Assembly: GCA_030429625.1 (NCBI GenBank)
Contig: JAUIFA010000001.1
Location: 364,713-428,712 of the forward strand
Origin: Alphaproteobacteria bacterium
GTDB lineage: Bacteria; Pseudomonadota; Alphaproteobacteria; Rickettsiales; UBA8987
Length of the DNA: 64,000 nt
Reading direction: 5' to 3'
In this document: piece by piece, positions 37,681 to 46,841 of the stretch
Layout: every line of letters starts with the position of its first letter
Position numbering within the stretch: position 1 is the stretch's first letter
Notes under the pieces: model-generated
Seen by the model: the letters and a program-made list of their open reading frames with translations, nothing else
Database searches by the model: none
What the model was told of the DNA's origin: nothing
Program-made: the position numbers and the translations under genes

Positions 37681-38265
37681 ATGGAAAAGAAAACATTAAC
37701 CAGAGAAGAATCATGTAAAAAATTACTTGATTATGCAAATGATCTTCTTTTAGCAACTGACGAAGAAATTTTTAGGCAGCTGGATGGCTATGTTCTCAAT
37801 CTTTCCGGTGTGGTTATATCTGATATAAGTGATTCAGATAAGGGCATTGATGGTACAAGAAAATTAAAAAAAATGTTTGACCCAACGCCTGGTGATGGTC
37901 GTACAACTATCATTAATTTTACAAGTATATCGTTGGAGAAAGCTGATTTAAGAGAAGCAGATTTTTCGGATGTAGCTCTTGTTAAGGCCAAATTAAATGG
38001 GGCTTTGATGGATGGCATAAGGTTTAATTATAATACGTTAATACTTGCCGGTAATGAGAATAGAAAGTTACTTATCGAAGCCAATCCTAAGCGGGTGATT
38101 GCAGATCAAAAAATGCTTGAATTTGTAACTAAAAAGGGAATCACCAGCCATGATGAACTTGAAGAACTAGCGGATGCACAGAGAGGTTCTGAAAGAGCAT
38201 TATCAGGATTTCAGGCAATGCTAAAAAATCAATCTGGTAATGGTCCCAGAGGTAACCAAAGATAA
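37681..38265 (+). CDS. Pentapeptide-like protein, tandem paralog 2
   Basis: A 194-residue paralog of the preceding gene, starting two bases after its stop. The same order of blocks is seen: LTREESCKKLLDYAND, GYVLNLSGVVISDI, LEKADLREADFSDVALVKAKL (the pentapeptide-like part), NTLILAGNENRKLLIEANPKRVI and ELEELADAQ. A tandem duplication is evident. Role unknown; both are predicted cytosolic. Confidence 0.75.
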   Translation: MEKKTLTREESCKKLLDYANDLLLATDEEIFRQLDGYVLNLSGVVISDISDSDKGIDGTRKLKKMFDPTPGDGRTTIINFTSISLEKADLREADFSDVALVKAKLNGALMDGIRFNYNTLILAGNENRKLLIEANPKRVIADQKMLEFVTKKGITSHDELEELADAQRGSERALSGFQAMLKNQSGNGPRGNQR

Positions 38266-38464
38266 GAGATAACGTTCAATTATCCTGTGGATAAAATGCG
38301 CTTTCCCGCCTCCATTCTTGTTTCTCAAATAACACAAAAATAACTATTTATAGTGGTTGCAATCTGAATTTTATCAATATATAGTATGCTTGGCATTGTA
38401 ATGTTCTGGTGGGGGTATTGCCTGAGGAGCATTTTTTGGGGGATCATATAATACGGCTGTAACT

Positions 38465-40996
38465 ATGAAAAAATATATTTCTATACCTGTGTCTTTGGGA
38501 CTACTTCTTTCTGCTAACATTTCTTATGGCGCTGATTACTCGTATAACATTAATGATTATGCTGGACGGCAATATGCGTCTGTTGGAAAAGTTGCTTCAA
38601 ATAATCTAGGAGTACCATCCTCAATACAGAAAACAAAGAATGATTCTGATATAAATAAAAGAGATGCTAATCAGGAAACTACGCTGATGCATGCGGCAGT
38701 CAATGGCGATGTCAATGTAGGCAAAACTCTCATCGGGATGGGGGCGAAGATTAATGCACGAAATATCAGTGGTATGACCGCACTTCATTTGGCCAGTGCA
38801 AACAGAAACAGTGATTTTGTAAATTTATTATTGTCAAATGGCAGTAAAGTAGATCTGGCGGACAGTTATGGCATTACTCCTTTGATGTATGCGGCGGCTG
38901 CTGGCGATACGCAGTCGGTTAAGATGATGATTGCTGCGGGGGCGGACATTGATGCGGAAAATTTTTCGGGGAACACTGCGCTTATGCAGGCAGTCAATTC
39001 AGGGCAGGCGGAAACTGTGCGAGTGCTGTTAGGCAATGGTGCAAGTTTGATACCTAAAAATGCCTCTGGTCTTACCGTGACTGATATTGCTGTCGGGCGT
39101 GGAAATAAGGAAATTCTATCTCTTGTTGCTCCACAATATCTTTCCAGGTTTGGCCAAAAGAATGCCCCGGTTTTACAGGTAAAAGATGACACACTCAATT
39201 TTGCTAGCAAACGGGATCAATATTTGGATTCAACGCCAGATAAATACATAAAAACAGCAGAGAATATCATTCGAACTTGGGCAGACGGAACAGAACATAG
39301 TGATTTTGGACCCATAGAGCCAGAAGACGTTGTGTTTGATGATTATGCTCCTGCTTCGGGTGGGGCTACTGTTGTGCCGGAACGTAATAATGCGGTGCGG
39401 AATAGAGGCAATAATCTTCGGCAAAATGCCTCACTTTCTGTTCAAAACACGCAAGCGAAAAAACCAGATATAAAAGTGTTGCAGAAGGTAACCGCACAAA
39501 TTAATAAAAGGGCGGAGGAAAGATTAACCAAGGCGCAACAAAGAATAGAAGAGGCGCAAGACGAAATTAGGAAAATAGAGCGGGACATTGCCAGTGCAAC
39601 ACGCAATAAATACGAAATTGAGAAGAAGCTCTTAACTGTTTCTGAATATAACAGCCAGCTGGAACAAAAAAAGCAAGAAAATAACAAAAAATACAGTGAG
39701 CTTTTAGACGATGCAAATGCCATAAAAAATGAGAAGCAGAAAGCTCTTGAAGAGGAGCGTAAGCTTCTTTCTTCTTTAGAAAATTTGCGTAAAGAAGCCC
39801 AAAAACGCGAACAAGAATATCGTCGTAAAGCCAAGGAAGAGGCAGAACAGGCACAAAAACGCTTAAAGCAGGCCATTGAAGAAGAGAGAAGGGCTCAGAT
39901 GCTTCATGCAAAACTTACAGACAAGATAAACGATGCCCAGCAAATTAAGTCTGAAGTTGAAAGGGCCAAGGAGCGTATGGCGGAAGCCAAAAGAAAGGTA
40001 GAAGAGGAAAATAACAAAATTATTAAAGCGCAGCAATATGCGATTGAGCAAATTGCAATTGATAAGAAAAAACAGGAAGAAGAAGCCAATAACATTGTCA
40101 AAAGGCTCGAGAGTTTAAAACAGCTTGTTGCGGCTGAGCGTCAAAAAATCGTCAATATTGGTGGTTCTGGGATTGCCAATGTCAGCTATGAGCCTGGTAG
40201 CGATGATTATGCTATGTTGCAAAGACGTAAGGCTAAGCAATATGCCGACGAAATCAGAAGAAAACTTGCCCGCGTGGAGGAAAACCCCATCTCACAAGAC
40301 GCCGTGCTTAATAAAGAATATGCGATAGATAGTCGTCGTGCTCAGAAGCAGCAACAAACCATAGAATCTTTAGAGGCACAAGTGCTTGCGGCTGCTAATG
40401 AAGTAAGAAGCGCACGCATACAGGCCGCAAAAATGGATGGCCGTATTGATGTGCTGGACGAAGATCTTGGCAATATTATTCCTGCTGCGGGTGAAGATAA
40501 TAATGTGGACACACATGCGGTTGAAGATGAGGCAACGCCGGCCATTGAGGAAAACGACGATGAGCTTGTTCCTGATGCGATGCCAGAGCCGACTGAGGAG
40601 CCTGTTGAACAGACCAAAGAGTCATCAGGAATCCTTGATAAGGTTGTCGGTTTCTTTAGTAGCGATGAGGAGGCTGGGGCGACCGTACAGATGGCTGAGG
40701 CTGTGCGGGTTCCAATCAGTGGTAACAAACAATTTCTTGCCAATGCTGGGGAAGTTCCTTCAGGAAAATACTGGTTAAGAATTGGCGACTTTGACAGCCG
40801 AAATAAGGCCATTGCACATTACAATGAGGTAGTAAAGCGCTATAATTTATACAACATAAATTATGATTTTGTCGATATGGATTCTAATAACGTGTCTTTA
40901 AAAGTTGGGCCGGTCAGCTCTACAAAAGACGTTTCCAAATTATGTCTAAAATTCCGTGCGAATCATTTGGGTTGTGGTACAATCACGGTTCAGTAG
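38465..40996 (+). CDS. Exported ankyrin-repeat, coiled-coil and SPOR-like protein
   Basis: An 843-residue protein. A signal peptide (MKKYISIPVSLGLLLSANIS, cut near SYG-AD) is followed by about four ankyrin repeats at 70-225 (TALHLASANRNSDFVNLLLSNG, TPLMYAAAAGD). Residues about 340-560 are a long coiled coil rich in Glu, Lys, Gln and Arg. A disordered acidic stretch leads to a C-terminal SPOR-like domain (about 765-843; YWLRIGDF, SSTKDVSKLCLKF), which in other proteins binds denuded peptidoglycan glycan strands at division sites. The combination is unusual. TATAAT occurs 13 bases before the ATG. Confidence 0.8.
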   Translation: MKKYISIPVSLGLLLSANISYGADYSYNINDYAGRQYASVGKVASNNLGVPSSIQKTKNDSDINKRDANQETTLMHAAVNGDVNVGKTLIGMGAKINARNISGMTALHLASANRNSDFVNLLLSNGSKVDLADSYGITPLMYAAAAGDTQSVKMMIAAGADIDAENFSGNTALMQAVNSGQAETVRVLLGNGASLIPKNASGLTVTDIAVGRGNKEILSLVAPQYLSRFGQKNAPVLQVKDDTLNFASKRDQYLDSTPDKYIKTAENIIRTWADGTEHSDFGPIEPEDVVFDDYAPASGGATVVPERNNAVRNRGNNLRQNASLSVQNTQAKKPDIKVLQKVTAQINKRAEERLTKAQQRIEEAQDEIRKIERDIASATRNKYEIEKKLLTVSEYNSQLEQKKQENNKKYSELLDDANAIKNEKQKALEEERKLLSSLENLRKEAQKREQEYRRKAKEEAEQAQKRLKQAIEEERRAQMLHAKLTDKINDAQQIKSEVERAKERMAEAKRKVEEENNKIIKAQQYAIEQIAIDKKKQEEEANNIVKRLESLKQLVAAERQKIVNIGGSGIANVSYEPGSDDYAMLQRRKAKQYADEIRRKLARVEENPISQDAVLNKEYAIDSRRAQKQQQTIESLEAQVLAAANEVRSARIQAAKMDGRIDVLDEDLGNIIPAAGEDNNVDTHAVEDEATPAIEENDDELVPDAMPEPTEEPVEQTKESSGILDKVVGFFSSDEEAGATVQMAEAVRVPISGNKQFLANAGEVPSGKYWLRIGDFDSRNKAIAHYNEVVKRYNLYNINYDFVDMDSNNVSLKVGPVSSTKDVSKLCLKFRANHLGCGTITVQ

Positions 40997-41097
40997 AAAA
41001 AATATTTTTATCGTCTTTTTTGCTTGCATATAGTGATTAAATCATTATTTATAGTGCCCGTGCTTGTTGCCAACCTTGCACGTATTCTTTCTGGTGT

Positions 41098-41173
41098 TCC
41101 GCAGTAGTTCAGTTGGTAGAACGGAGGACTGTTAATCCTTATGTCGCAGGTTCGAGTCCTGCCTGCGGAGCCA
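41098..41173 (+). tRNA. tRNA-Asn (GTT), integration target
   Basis: A full 76-base cloverleaf: acceptor TCCGCAG/CTGCGGA with G discriminator and encoded CCA, D loop AGTTGGTAGAAC, anticodon GTT at 41131-41133, T loop TTCGAGT. Its last 22 bases are the left edge of a direct repeat flanking a 12.9 kb element; the gene stays intact. Confidence 0.97.
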
Positions 41174-41214
41174 AAATTCCCTCCAAACACATCCAATAAA
41201 GTCCAATTTTCTTT
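41152..41214 (+). repeat. Left attachment site (att) of the integrated element
   Basis: A 63 bp segment beginning in the T loop of tRNA-Asn (TCGAGTCCTGCCTGCGGAG) and running through CCAAAATTCCCTCC to CCAATTTTCTTT. It recurs at 54024-54085 with a single base missing (CTGCGGAG here, CTGCGAG there). The identity extends about 41 bases past the tRNA. Confidence 0.95.
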
Positions 41215-41337
41215 GATTTTCCAACACTTTCATGCTAATGGTTGGCTTATGCTGTCTTTTTGTGTCCAGTAAAATCTAGCGATTCTGGTGGTATAAGAAG
41301 TGGTATGATTACAAAAGTGGAGTGGAGCATACCACTA

Positions 41338-42522
41338 ATGAAGTTAAATGATAAGAAGTGTCAAAATACTAAACCTACTGATAAAATCCAAAAATTATTT
41401 GATGGAAATGGCCTGTACCTTGAAATAAAACCATCTGGTAAGAAATTCTGGCGATATAAATTCCGTTATCTGGATAAAGAAAAGAATCTTACTCTAGGAA
41501 AATATCCAGAAACAACACTAGCCGAAGCAAGGGAAAAGCATCGTGTGGCCCACAAACAGGTTGATAATGGTGAGAACCCCCTTGAAATAAAACAACAAAA
41601 TATACGTGAGAAGCGGATAAATCATGCCAACACTTTTGAATCTATAGCTAAAGAATGGTTAGAGCATAAGATGTCAGAAAGCTCTGAGCGTTATTGTCAA
41701 ACCATACTCACAAGGCTTGAAATCAATCTATTTCCGACCATAGGTAAACTTCCGATTAAATCTGTTACCCCTGCCATATTACTTGATGCCTTGAAACAGA
41801 TTGAATCCCGTGGGGTATATGAAACGACAAAAAGGCTCAGGCAGTATGCCAGTCAGATATTTAAATACGCTATTGCAAGCGGTGTGGCGGACAATGACCC
41901 ATCTTATCATATACAAGGAGCATTGAAGACAAAGAAGGTAGAACACCAGAAGTCGTTACCCCTTAGTGAGTTGCCTGAATTGTTACAGAAACTAGAGCGT
42001 AACGATGCAAGATTATATCCACAGACACGACTTGCATTAAAATTAATGATCCTAACCTTCACACGAAAGAAAGAACTCAGTCATGCGAAGTGGGATGAAA
42101 TCAGCTTTGAAGATAAAATGTGGATTATTCCTGCTGAGCGTATGAAGATGAAGAAAGATCATATTGTGCCGCTTTCAAAGCAATCATTTGCGCTATTCAA
42201 AGAATTAAAAGAGCTAAATGGTGATTGGGAATATGTCTTTCCAAGCCCACACAAGCCTCGACAACCTATGCATGAAGATAGCATTCTCAGGGCACTATAC
42301 CGCCTTGGCTATAAGGGAGCTGCAACAATTCATGGTTTTAGGGCTTTGGCGATGACAACTATTATGGAGAAGCTTGGTTATAGATATGAAGTACCAGACC
42401 GCCAGCTTGCTCATTCTAAAGGCAGTAGTGTAAAGGCGGCCTATGACCGTGCGGAATTTCTGCAAGAACGCACTAAGATGATGCAGGATTGGGCGGATTA
42501 TTTGGATGAGGTTATAAAATGA
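41338..42522 (+). CDS. int: Tyrosine recombinase, P4-type integrase
   Basis: Integrates and excises the island at tRNA-Asn. From the ATG at 41338 it has 394 residues. The N-terminal DUF4102-like arm-binding domain reads LFDGNGLYLEIKPSGKKFW and LTLGKYPETTLAEAR. The catalytic set is visible: Arg in TFTRKKEL, His-x-x-Arg in HGFRA, and the Tyr nucleophile in AAYDRAEF. An upstream in-frame ATG at 41305 is possible, but copies of a GTGGTAT motif lie there. The stop overlaps the next gene by four bases. Confidence 0.95.
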   Translation: MKLNDKKCQNTKPTDKIQKLFDGNGLYLEIKPSGKKFWRYKFRYLDKEKNLTLGKYPETTLAEAREKHRVAHKQVDNGENPLEIKQQNIREKRINHANTFESIAKEWLEHKMSESSERYCQTILTRLEINLFPTIGKLPIKSVTPAILLDALKQIESRGVYETTKRLRQYASQIFKYAIASGVADNDPSYHIQGALKTKKVEHQKSLPLSELPELLQKLERNDARLYPQTRLALKLMILTFTRKKELSHAKWDEISFEDKMWIIPAERMKMKKDHIVPLSKQSFALFKELKELNGDWEYVFPSPHKPRQPMHEDSILRALYRLGYKGAATIHGFRALAMTTIMEKLGYRYEVPDRQLAHSKGSSVKAAYDRAEFLQERTKMMQDWADYLDEVIK

Positions 42523-43073
42523 AGAAATTGTCCATAGATAATAAAATAGATATAGTACTTTGTGAATTGATTGAACATGACGAGTTATCTCCAGATTCTC
42601 TTCCTTTCTTTATATTAGCTGAACATGTATGCACTAAATCAGGATTAACAAAAAGGCAGTTATGGGACTTGTTAGGTGGAAAACTAAGCTATGAATATGA
42701 TGCAATAGAATTTTTAACAGAAAACTTTTATGATACTGAATTCCAAATCAAAATTAACTATTCCAATTTTGTTCATTATTTGAAAGATACTAATAGAATA
42801 TCTGAAGATAGTGAATCATTAGACAAAGATGCTGTGGAAGAGTTTAAAGAAACACGAGGCAGAAAAGAAAAGGTACCTTGGAATGATGTACACGCATATA
42901 TTTGTAAGATAATTGTAGATCAAGGTGAGAGGGCGTTTGCAAGTCAAGATAGTTTAGCTCAAGAAGTAAAAGATTGGTGTAAAGAACAATATAGAGGAGA
43001 CATCAGTATTAGTGCCGTCAAAGAAAGGTTGAAACCATATTGGAAAGTTTTTGGAAAATCTAAAAATAATTAG
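42519..43073 (+). CDS. Unknown protein coupled to the integrase
   Basis: A 184-residue soluble protein that starts inside the integrase stop (ATGA). I do not recognise it. The first half is acidic and helical; the second half (RGRKEKVPWNDVHAYICKII, then SLAQEVKDWCKEQY and ISISAVKERLKPYW) looks like a winged-helix or similar DNA-binding unit. Coupling to int suggests a role in recombination direction or regulation, but this is a guess. It is followed by a 125-base gap before alpA. Confidence 0.7.
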   Translation: MKKLSIDNKIDIVLCELIEHDELSPDSLPFFILAEHVCTKSGLTKRQLWDLLGGKLSYEYDAIEFLTENFYDTEFQIKINYSNFVHYLKDTNRISEDSESLDKDAVEEFKETRGRKEKVPWNDVHAYICKIIVDQGERAFASQDSLAQEVKDWCKEQYRGDISISAVKERLKPYWKVFGKSKNN

Positions 43074-43198
43074 TCAGAAATAAAATACTCACTTTTTCTG
43101 GCTAGAAACATGCTATTTCTGGCCAACATTTCTTTGCTTTATCAGTATTTGTTTGCTTACTTTAGTGCATGTCCATAACAGCACAGTGAGGTTTAGAA

Positions 43199-43411
43199 AT
43201 GAACAAAATACTTAGAATTAACGATGTAAAACAAAAAACCGGCCTTTCTCGATCTTCTATATATGCATATATTAAAGAAGGAAAATTTCCTTCCAGCATA
43301 TCCATAGGTCCACGTTCCGTAGGGTGGCTTGAAAGTGATATTGAACAATGGATAGATAGCCGTATTACAGGCGTTCCATTTGCTCCAATGGGAGGAAATG
43401 AGAGTGTATAA
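43199..43411 (+). CDS. AlpA-family phage regulator
   Basis: A 70-residue MerR-like helix-turn-helix protein: RINDVKQKTGLSRSSIYAYIKEGKFPSSISIGPRSVGWLESDIEQWI is the AlpA/phage-activator layout. In prophages and satellites such proteins act on integrase or excision genes. The frame overlaps the next gene by 14 bases. A ribosome site GAGG lies about eleven bases before the ATG. Confidence 0.92.
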   Translation: MNKILRINDVKQKTGLSRSSIYAYIKEGKFPSSISIGPRSVGWLESDIEQWIDSRITGVPFAPMGGNESV

Positions 43412-45221
43412 GTCATTTGAAGAAGTGCTGTCTGCATATGGTATTCCTTTGCCTAAACAAGATATTGTCGTTGGCAAATTTACACGCTGGGGCAAAAATC
43501 AACGTTATTGGGCTAGACCGCTGTCAGATAGCAATGGCATAGCCTACGGTGATTGGTGTGTCGGAATCAGTGAGGTCTGGCTTGAGCAGACAAATATAAA
43601 CTTAAAACCAGAAGAAATAACGCAACGCCAAAAACAAATAGAAAGAATTCGCCAAGAGGAAGAGCGAGAACGTGAATCTACGCATCAGGGTGCGATCACA
43701 TATGCTCAAGAAAAATGGCATATGTTATCAGAGTCTGGTTCTTCAGAATATCTTATAAAAAAACAAATTAACGGTTATGGAATACGTTTTGATAGTCAAA
43801 ATATTGTTGTTCCCGTATGTGATATAAAAGGTCAGTTATGGGGGCTTCAAGAAATCACACCAGATGGAAGAAAGTCGTTCACATTTGGTACAAAGGTCAA
43901 GGGAAACTTTCATATACTTGGGCAGCTCAAAACAGCAACCGATGCATATGTTGTTGAAGGTTATGCGACAGGAGCTAGTGTTTATCAAGCTACTAATAAA
44001 CCCGTGATAATAGCATTTAATGCTGGCAATTTATTGCCTGTAGTAACAGCTATTCAGTTTCAATATCCTGCATTAAAAATCTCTATTTTAGGCGATAATG
44101 ATTGTTGGAAAACAGACGTAGGTAATATAGGGAAAGAGAAAGCTGAAGAAGTTGCAAAACGTTTCGGTCTTCGAGTGGTGTTTCCTGTTTTTAAAAACAC
44201 TACTAGCAAGCCAACAGATTTTAATGATTTACATTGTTTAGAAGGTTTGGAGGTAGTTAAGAATCAAGTCCAAGAAAAGCGGCTGCGTGTGATTACCATA
44301 CAAGAACTTTTAACATTAGAAATATCACCACCTGAAATGATTTTGTACCCTATTATCCCAAAACAAGGGCTTGGAATGCTTTATGGTTATAGAGGGAGAG
44401 GTAAAACGTTTTTTACCTTAGGGATTGCTCATGCCATTGCAACGGGTACAAGCTTTTTAACATGGAAAGCAGATAAGCCTCGGCGTGTGCTGGTTGTAGA
44501 TGGGGAAATGGCGGTTAGCGCTATGCAAGAGCGGTCCAATATATTAATACAGTCAACGGGTATAACGCCAGATCCAGGTTATTTGCGATTTATTACACCT
44601 GATTTACAAGAATGGGGCATCCCAAGTTTGCATACTCTTGAAGGTCAACACGCTATAGAAGATTACTTAGAGGGTGTTGATGTTTTGATTTTAGATAATA
44701 TCTCCACACTTTGCCGGAATGGTCGAGAAAATGAAGCTGAGAGTTGGGTTCCAATACAAGAATGGGCTTTGAAATTACGGCGCAAAGGAACATCTGTTCT
44801 GTTTATTCACCATGCAGGCAAGGGAGAGACGCAGAGGGGAACCACAAAACGTGAGGATGTGCTCGATACGGTAATTGCTCTTAAAACACCAGCAGATTAT
44901 GAAGAAAGTCAAGGTGTAAGAGTTGAAGTTCATTATGAAAAACATCGACACTTTTATGGAGACGACGCAAAACCATTTGAAGCTCAGTTAATTACTGAAA
45001 ACGGATTACAACATTGGAAAGTAACAAAGCTCGAAGACACATTACTTGAACAGGTTGTTGAAATGGCGAAGGATGGCATGAAGCAGAGAGAGATTGCTTT
45101 AGAATTGGAGGTTAGTCTTGCTAAAGTAAATCGTACTTTGAAACAAGCTAAGGAAAAGGGAATTTATAAAAATAACCCCTTTGTAATGCGATGTTTCATT
45201 GTTTCAGTGCTTAGATGGTGA
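43398..45221 (+). CDS. Primase-helicase: TOPRIM plus RecA-like (AAA_25) ATPase
   Basis: A 607-residue replication protein. The N-terminal part is followed by a TOPRIM domain (YVVEGYATGAS near residue 184, SILGDND near 232). The RecA-like ATPase has Walker A GYRGRGKT near 329, Walker B VLILDNIS near 430, and HHAGKG. A helix-turn-helix-like end (KQREIALELEVSLAKVNRTL) follows. Satellites and plasmids use such proteins to replicate themselves. The ATG follows GGAGG very closely (two bases), so GTG at 43404 is an alternative. Confidence 0.85.
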   Translation: MRVYKSFEEVLSAYGIPLPKQDIVVGKFTRWGKNQRYWARPLSDSNGIAYGDWCVGISEVWLEQTNINLKPEEITQRQKQIERIRQEEERERESTHQGAITYAQEKWHMLSESGSSEYLIKKQINGYGIRFDSQNIVVPVCDIKGQLWGLQEITPDGRKSFTFGTKVKGNFHILGQLKTATDAYVVEGYATGASVYQATNKPVIIAFNAGNLLPVVTAIQFQYPALKISILGDNDCWKTDVGNIGKEKAEEVAKRFGLRVVFPVFKNTTSKPTDFNDLHCLEGLEVVKNQVQEKRLRVITIQELLTLEISPPEMILYPIIPKQGLGMLYGYRGRGKTFFTLGIAHAIATGTSFLTWKADKPRRVLVVDGEMAVSAMQERSNILIQSTGITPDPGYLRFITPDLQEWGIPSLHTLEGQHAIEDYLEGVDVLILDNISTLCRNGRENEAESWVPIQEWALKLRRKGTSVLFIHHAGKGETQRGTTKREDVLDTVIALKTPADYEESQGVRVEVHYEKHRHFYGDDAKPFEAQLITENGLQHWKVTKLEDTLLEQVVEMAKDGMKQREIALELEVSLAKVNRTLKQAKEKGIYKNNPFVMRCFIVSVLRW

Positions 45222-45244
45222 AACAGTGAAACAATATTCATAAC

Positions 45245-46489
45245 TTAAACTAAATCAAAGTCGTTAGATAAAGCATAATAGACAGATTTTTCACTTTTTA
45301 TAACTGTTATAGGTCGGCTATTACTAGTATTAGAAAATTTATAGCTACCTAAGTTCCGTTGCAAGAAATTACTTTGATGTATGTCATTGACAATAGCTTC
45401 GTTATTAAAAAATGAACTGGCACATCTGCGACTAACCCTCAGTGAATCACCATAATTAGTATAAAACAGCCCTCTACTGGCGGTCTGCTCATCGGAATCA
45501 TAGGTGTATTGTTTGCTAAGAATATGGCGTTTTTGATTTTCGTTACCCATATAAAATAATAAGTTTGAATTATCTGGATCAAAAGCATAACCAAAAATGA
45601 AAATATTTACTGCATCGGAAATATGTTTTCGCGCCAACTTCACATGGGTGGCATTTTTGAAATCTTGCTGCTTTGATTCTCCGATAACTTGTATACCTTC
45701 AGCAACAGAGCGGATTGTCTGAAGCGTGTTAATAGAACTTGCTTGATATTCAAATGTTCTTTCTGGCACGGCAAAATCGTTACCATAACAATTTTTCTGC
45801 CATTTTGGGAGGCCTAATTGACCGTATATATGTATAATCTCAAGACTTTCTAAAAATTTATCTATTTCATCTTTAAAGAAGCTAACCCCTTTTAACCGTT
45901 TATATAAAAATGCCTCAAGCGATATATCATAATTAAATGTGACAATTGTTAGTTTGTTTTTATGTATATCTTCTGGCGTATCACATCCCTTGATAATGGC
46001 TTCTACTAAATAATTATACCAGTTATCTTTAACACCACCACCTTGGATATGTGCTTCATTTTCACATGCTAAAATTCTGCCAGCAATCATATCTTTCCCT
46101 ACAGTTCTAAATTCTGGATGGTATTTCAGAAAAAGATCTATATTGGTCGGGCGATATTCTTTTAGTGCACTAACAAATCGTTGTACTTTTGGTATTTCTT
46201 TTAACGCGATATGGTATGACGCAGGGCTGCCGTCCAATCTAATGTTATATGGAGCCACCTCTGAAGTATTTTCAATATAATCATATTTCTGTAACAGTTT
46301 GATACATTCATTTGCTGTGCTATTTATTCCTGGTGTATTAGGCGGTCCAAAAAATAAAAGCTCACCTCGGTTTATATTTGATATTATACTATTAGTACCG
46401 TCAGCAGTTACTAATTGCTCACCTGTAGGATAGCCCAAATGACAACTTGCGCCAGCTCCTAAAATAATAACTGTTGGATTTTTAAACAT
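45245..46489 (-). CDS. SIR2-like domain protein, candidate anti-phage factor
   Basis: A 414-residue protein. The nucleotide-binding signature GAGAS is at residues 11-15 (VIILGAGASCHLGYP), TFNYD lies near 185, IHIYG near 220, and IFGYAFDPDNSN near 300, all matching SIR2-like proteins of defense systems; these consume NAD or bind ADP-ribose derivatives. No zinc-finger Cys of true sirtuins is seen. It is alone on its strand, between the replication gene and the RTX cargo, as satellite defense genes often are. Which phages, if any, it acts on is unknown. Confidence 0.75.
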   Translation of the reverse strand: MFKNPTVIILGAGASCHLGYPTGEQLVTADGTNSIISNINRGELLFFGPPNTPGINSTANECIKLLQKYDYIENTSEVAPYNIRLDGSPASYHIALKEIPKVQRFVSALKEYRPTNIDLFLKYHPEFRTVGKDMIAGRILACENEAHIQGGGVKDNWYNYLVEAIIKGCDTPEDIHKNKLTIVTFNYDISLEAFLYKRLKGVSFFKDEIDKFLESLEIIHIYGQLGLPKWQKNCYGNDFAVPERTFEYQASSINTLQTIRSVAEGIQVIGESKQQDFKNATHVKLARKHISDAVNIFIFGYAFDPDNSNLLFYMGNENQKRHILSKQYTYDSDEQTASRGLFYTNYGDSLRVSRRCASSFFNNEAIVNDIHQSNFLQRNLGSYKFSNTSNSRPITVIKSEKSVYYALSNDFDLV

Positions 46490-46630
46490 AAATTCTCCAC
46501 TTTGAGTGTTTCAATATACCGTGGCTTTCTTCTAAAGTCTTATAAAAAACTTCTTTCTTTACTTTGTAGTCCAATAGTTTAGACTCACTCATAGGCAGTA
46601 ATAGCTGCTCGGGGCTTCAAAACCTCTTAT

Positions 46631-46822
46631 CACTAGCGGTTGGCATCAACCGTGATTGGTGCGTTTCTTAAAATTCGTACCAAAGATGTCGCTTTCCGAC
46701 CTTATGGCCGGGAGGCGGCAATTATGTCCAATACCTCGCGGTTAAAGATTGTCGCGCGTGTTTCTAGTGATACATGTTTTGAACTCCCGGCTACCAGTCT
46801 GACGATTGGTAGCCTATTTTTA
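46631..46822 (+). ncRNA. Candidate structured leader RNA upstream of the small RTX gene
   Basis: About 190 bases with several strong hairpins and no credible reading frame. H1: CGGTTG (46637-46642)/CAACCG (46647-46652), extended by CACTA/TGGTG. An alternative stem pairs GGTGCG (46658-46663) with CGTACC (46676-46681), which competes with H1's base. H2: 46688-46698 with 46709-46719 gives 11 pairs with three G-U, plus two more around a TTAT loop. H3: 46757-46764 with 46769-46776. H4 is an intrinsic terminator (46789-46814). AACTCC at 46782-46787 is complementary to GGAGTT at 46832-46837, covering the ribosome site. The layout suggests an attenuator or a riboswitch-like element; I do not recognise a named class. 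Confidence 0.5.
46789..46821 (+). terminator. Intrinsic terminator just before the small RTX gene
   Basis: GGCTACCA, ten-base loop, TGGTAGCC, then TATTTTT. It lies 20 bases before the GTG start of the RTX gene, so it either ends the upstream RNA or acts as a leader attenuator. Confidence 0.75.
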
Positions 46823-46841
46823 ACAAATAAAGGAGTTGAAG

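Noticed and set aside
38410..38425. Possible sigma-54 promoter (GG, ten bases, GC) before the ankyrin gene
   Set aside because: Only the GG/GC spacing fits; the middle bases do not, and a TATAAT lies downstream.
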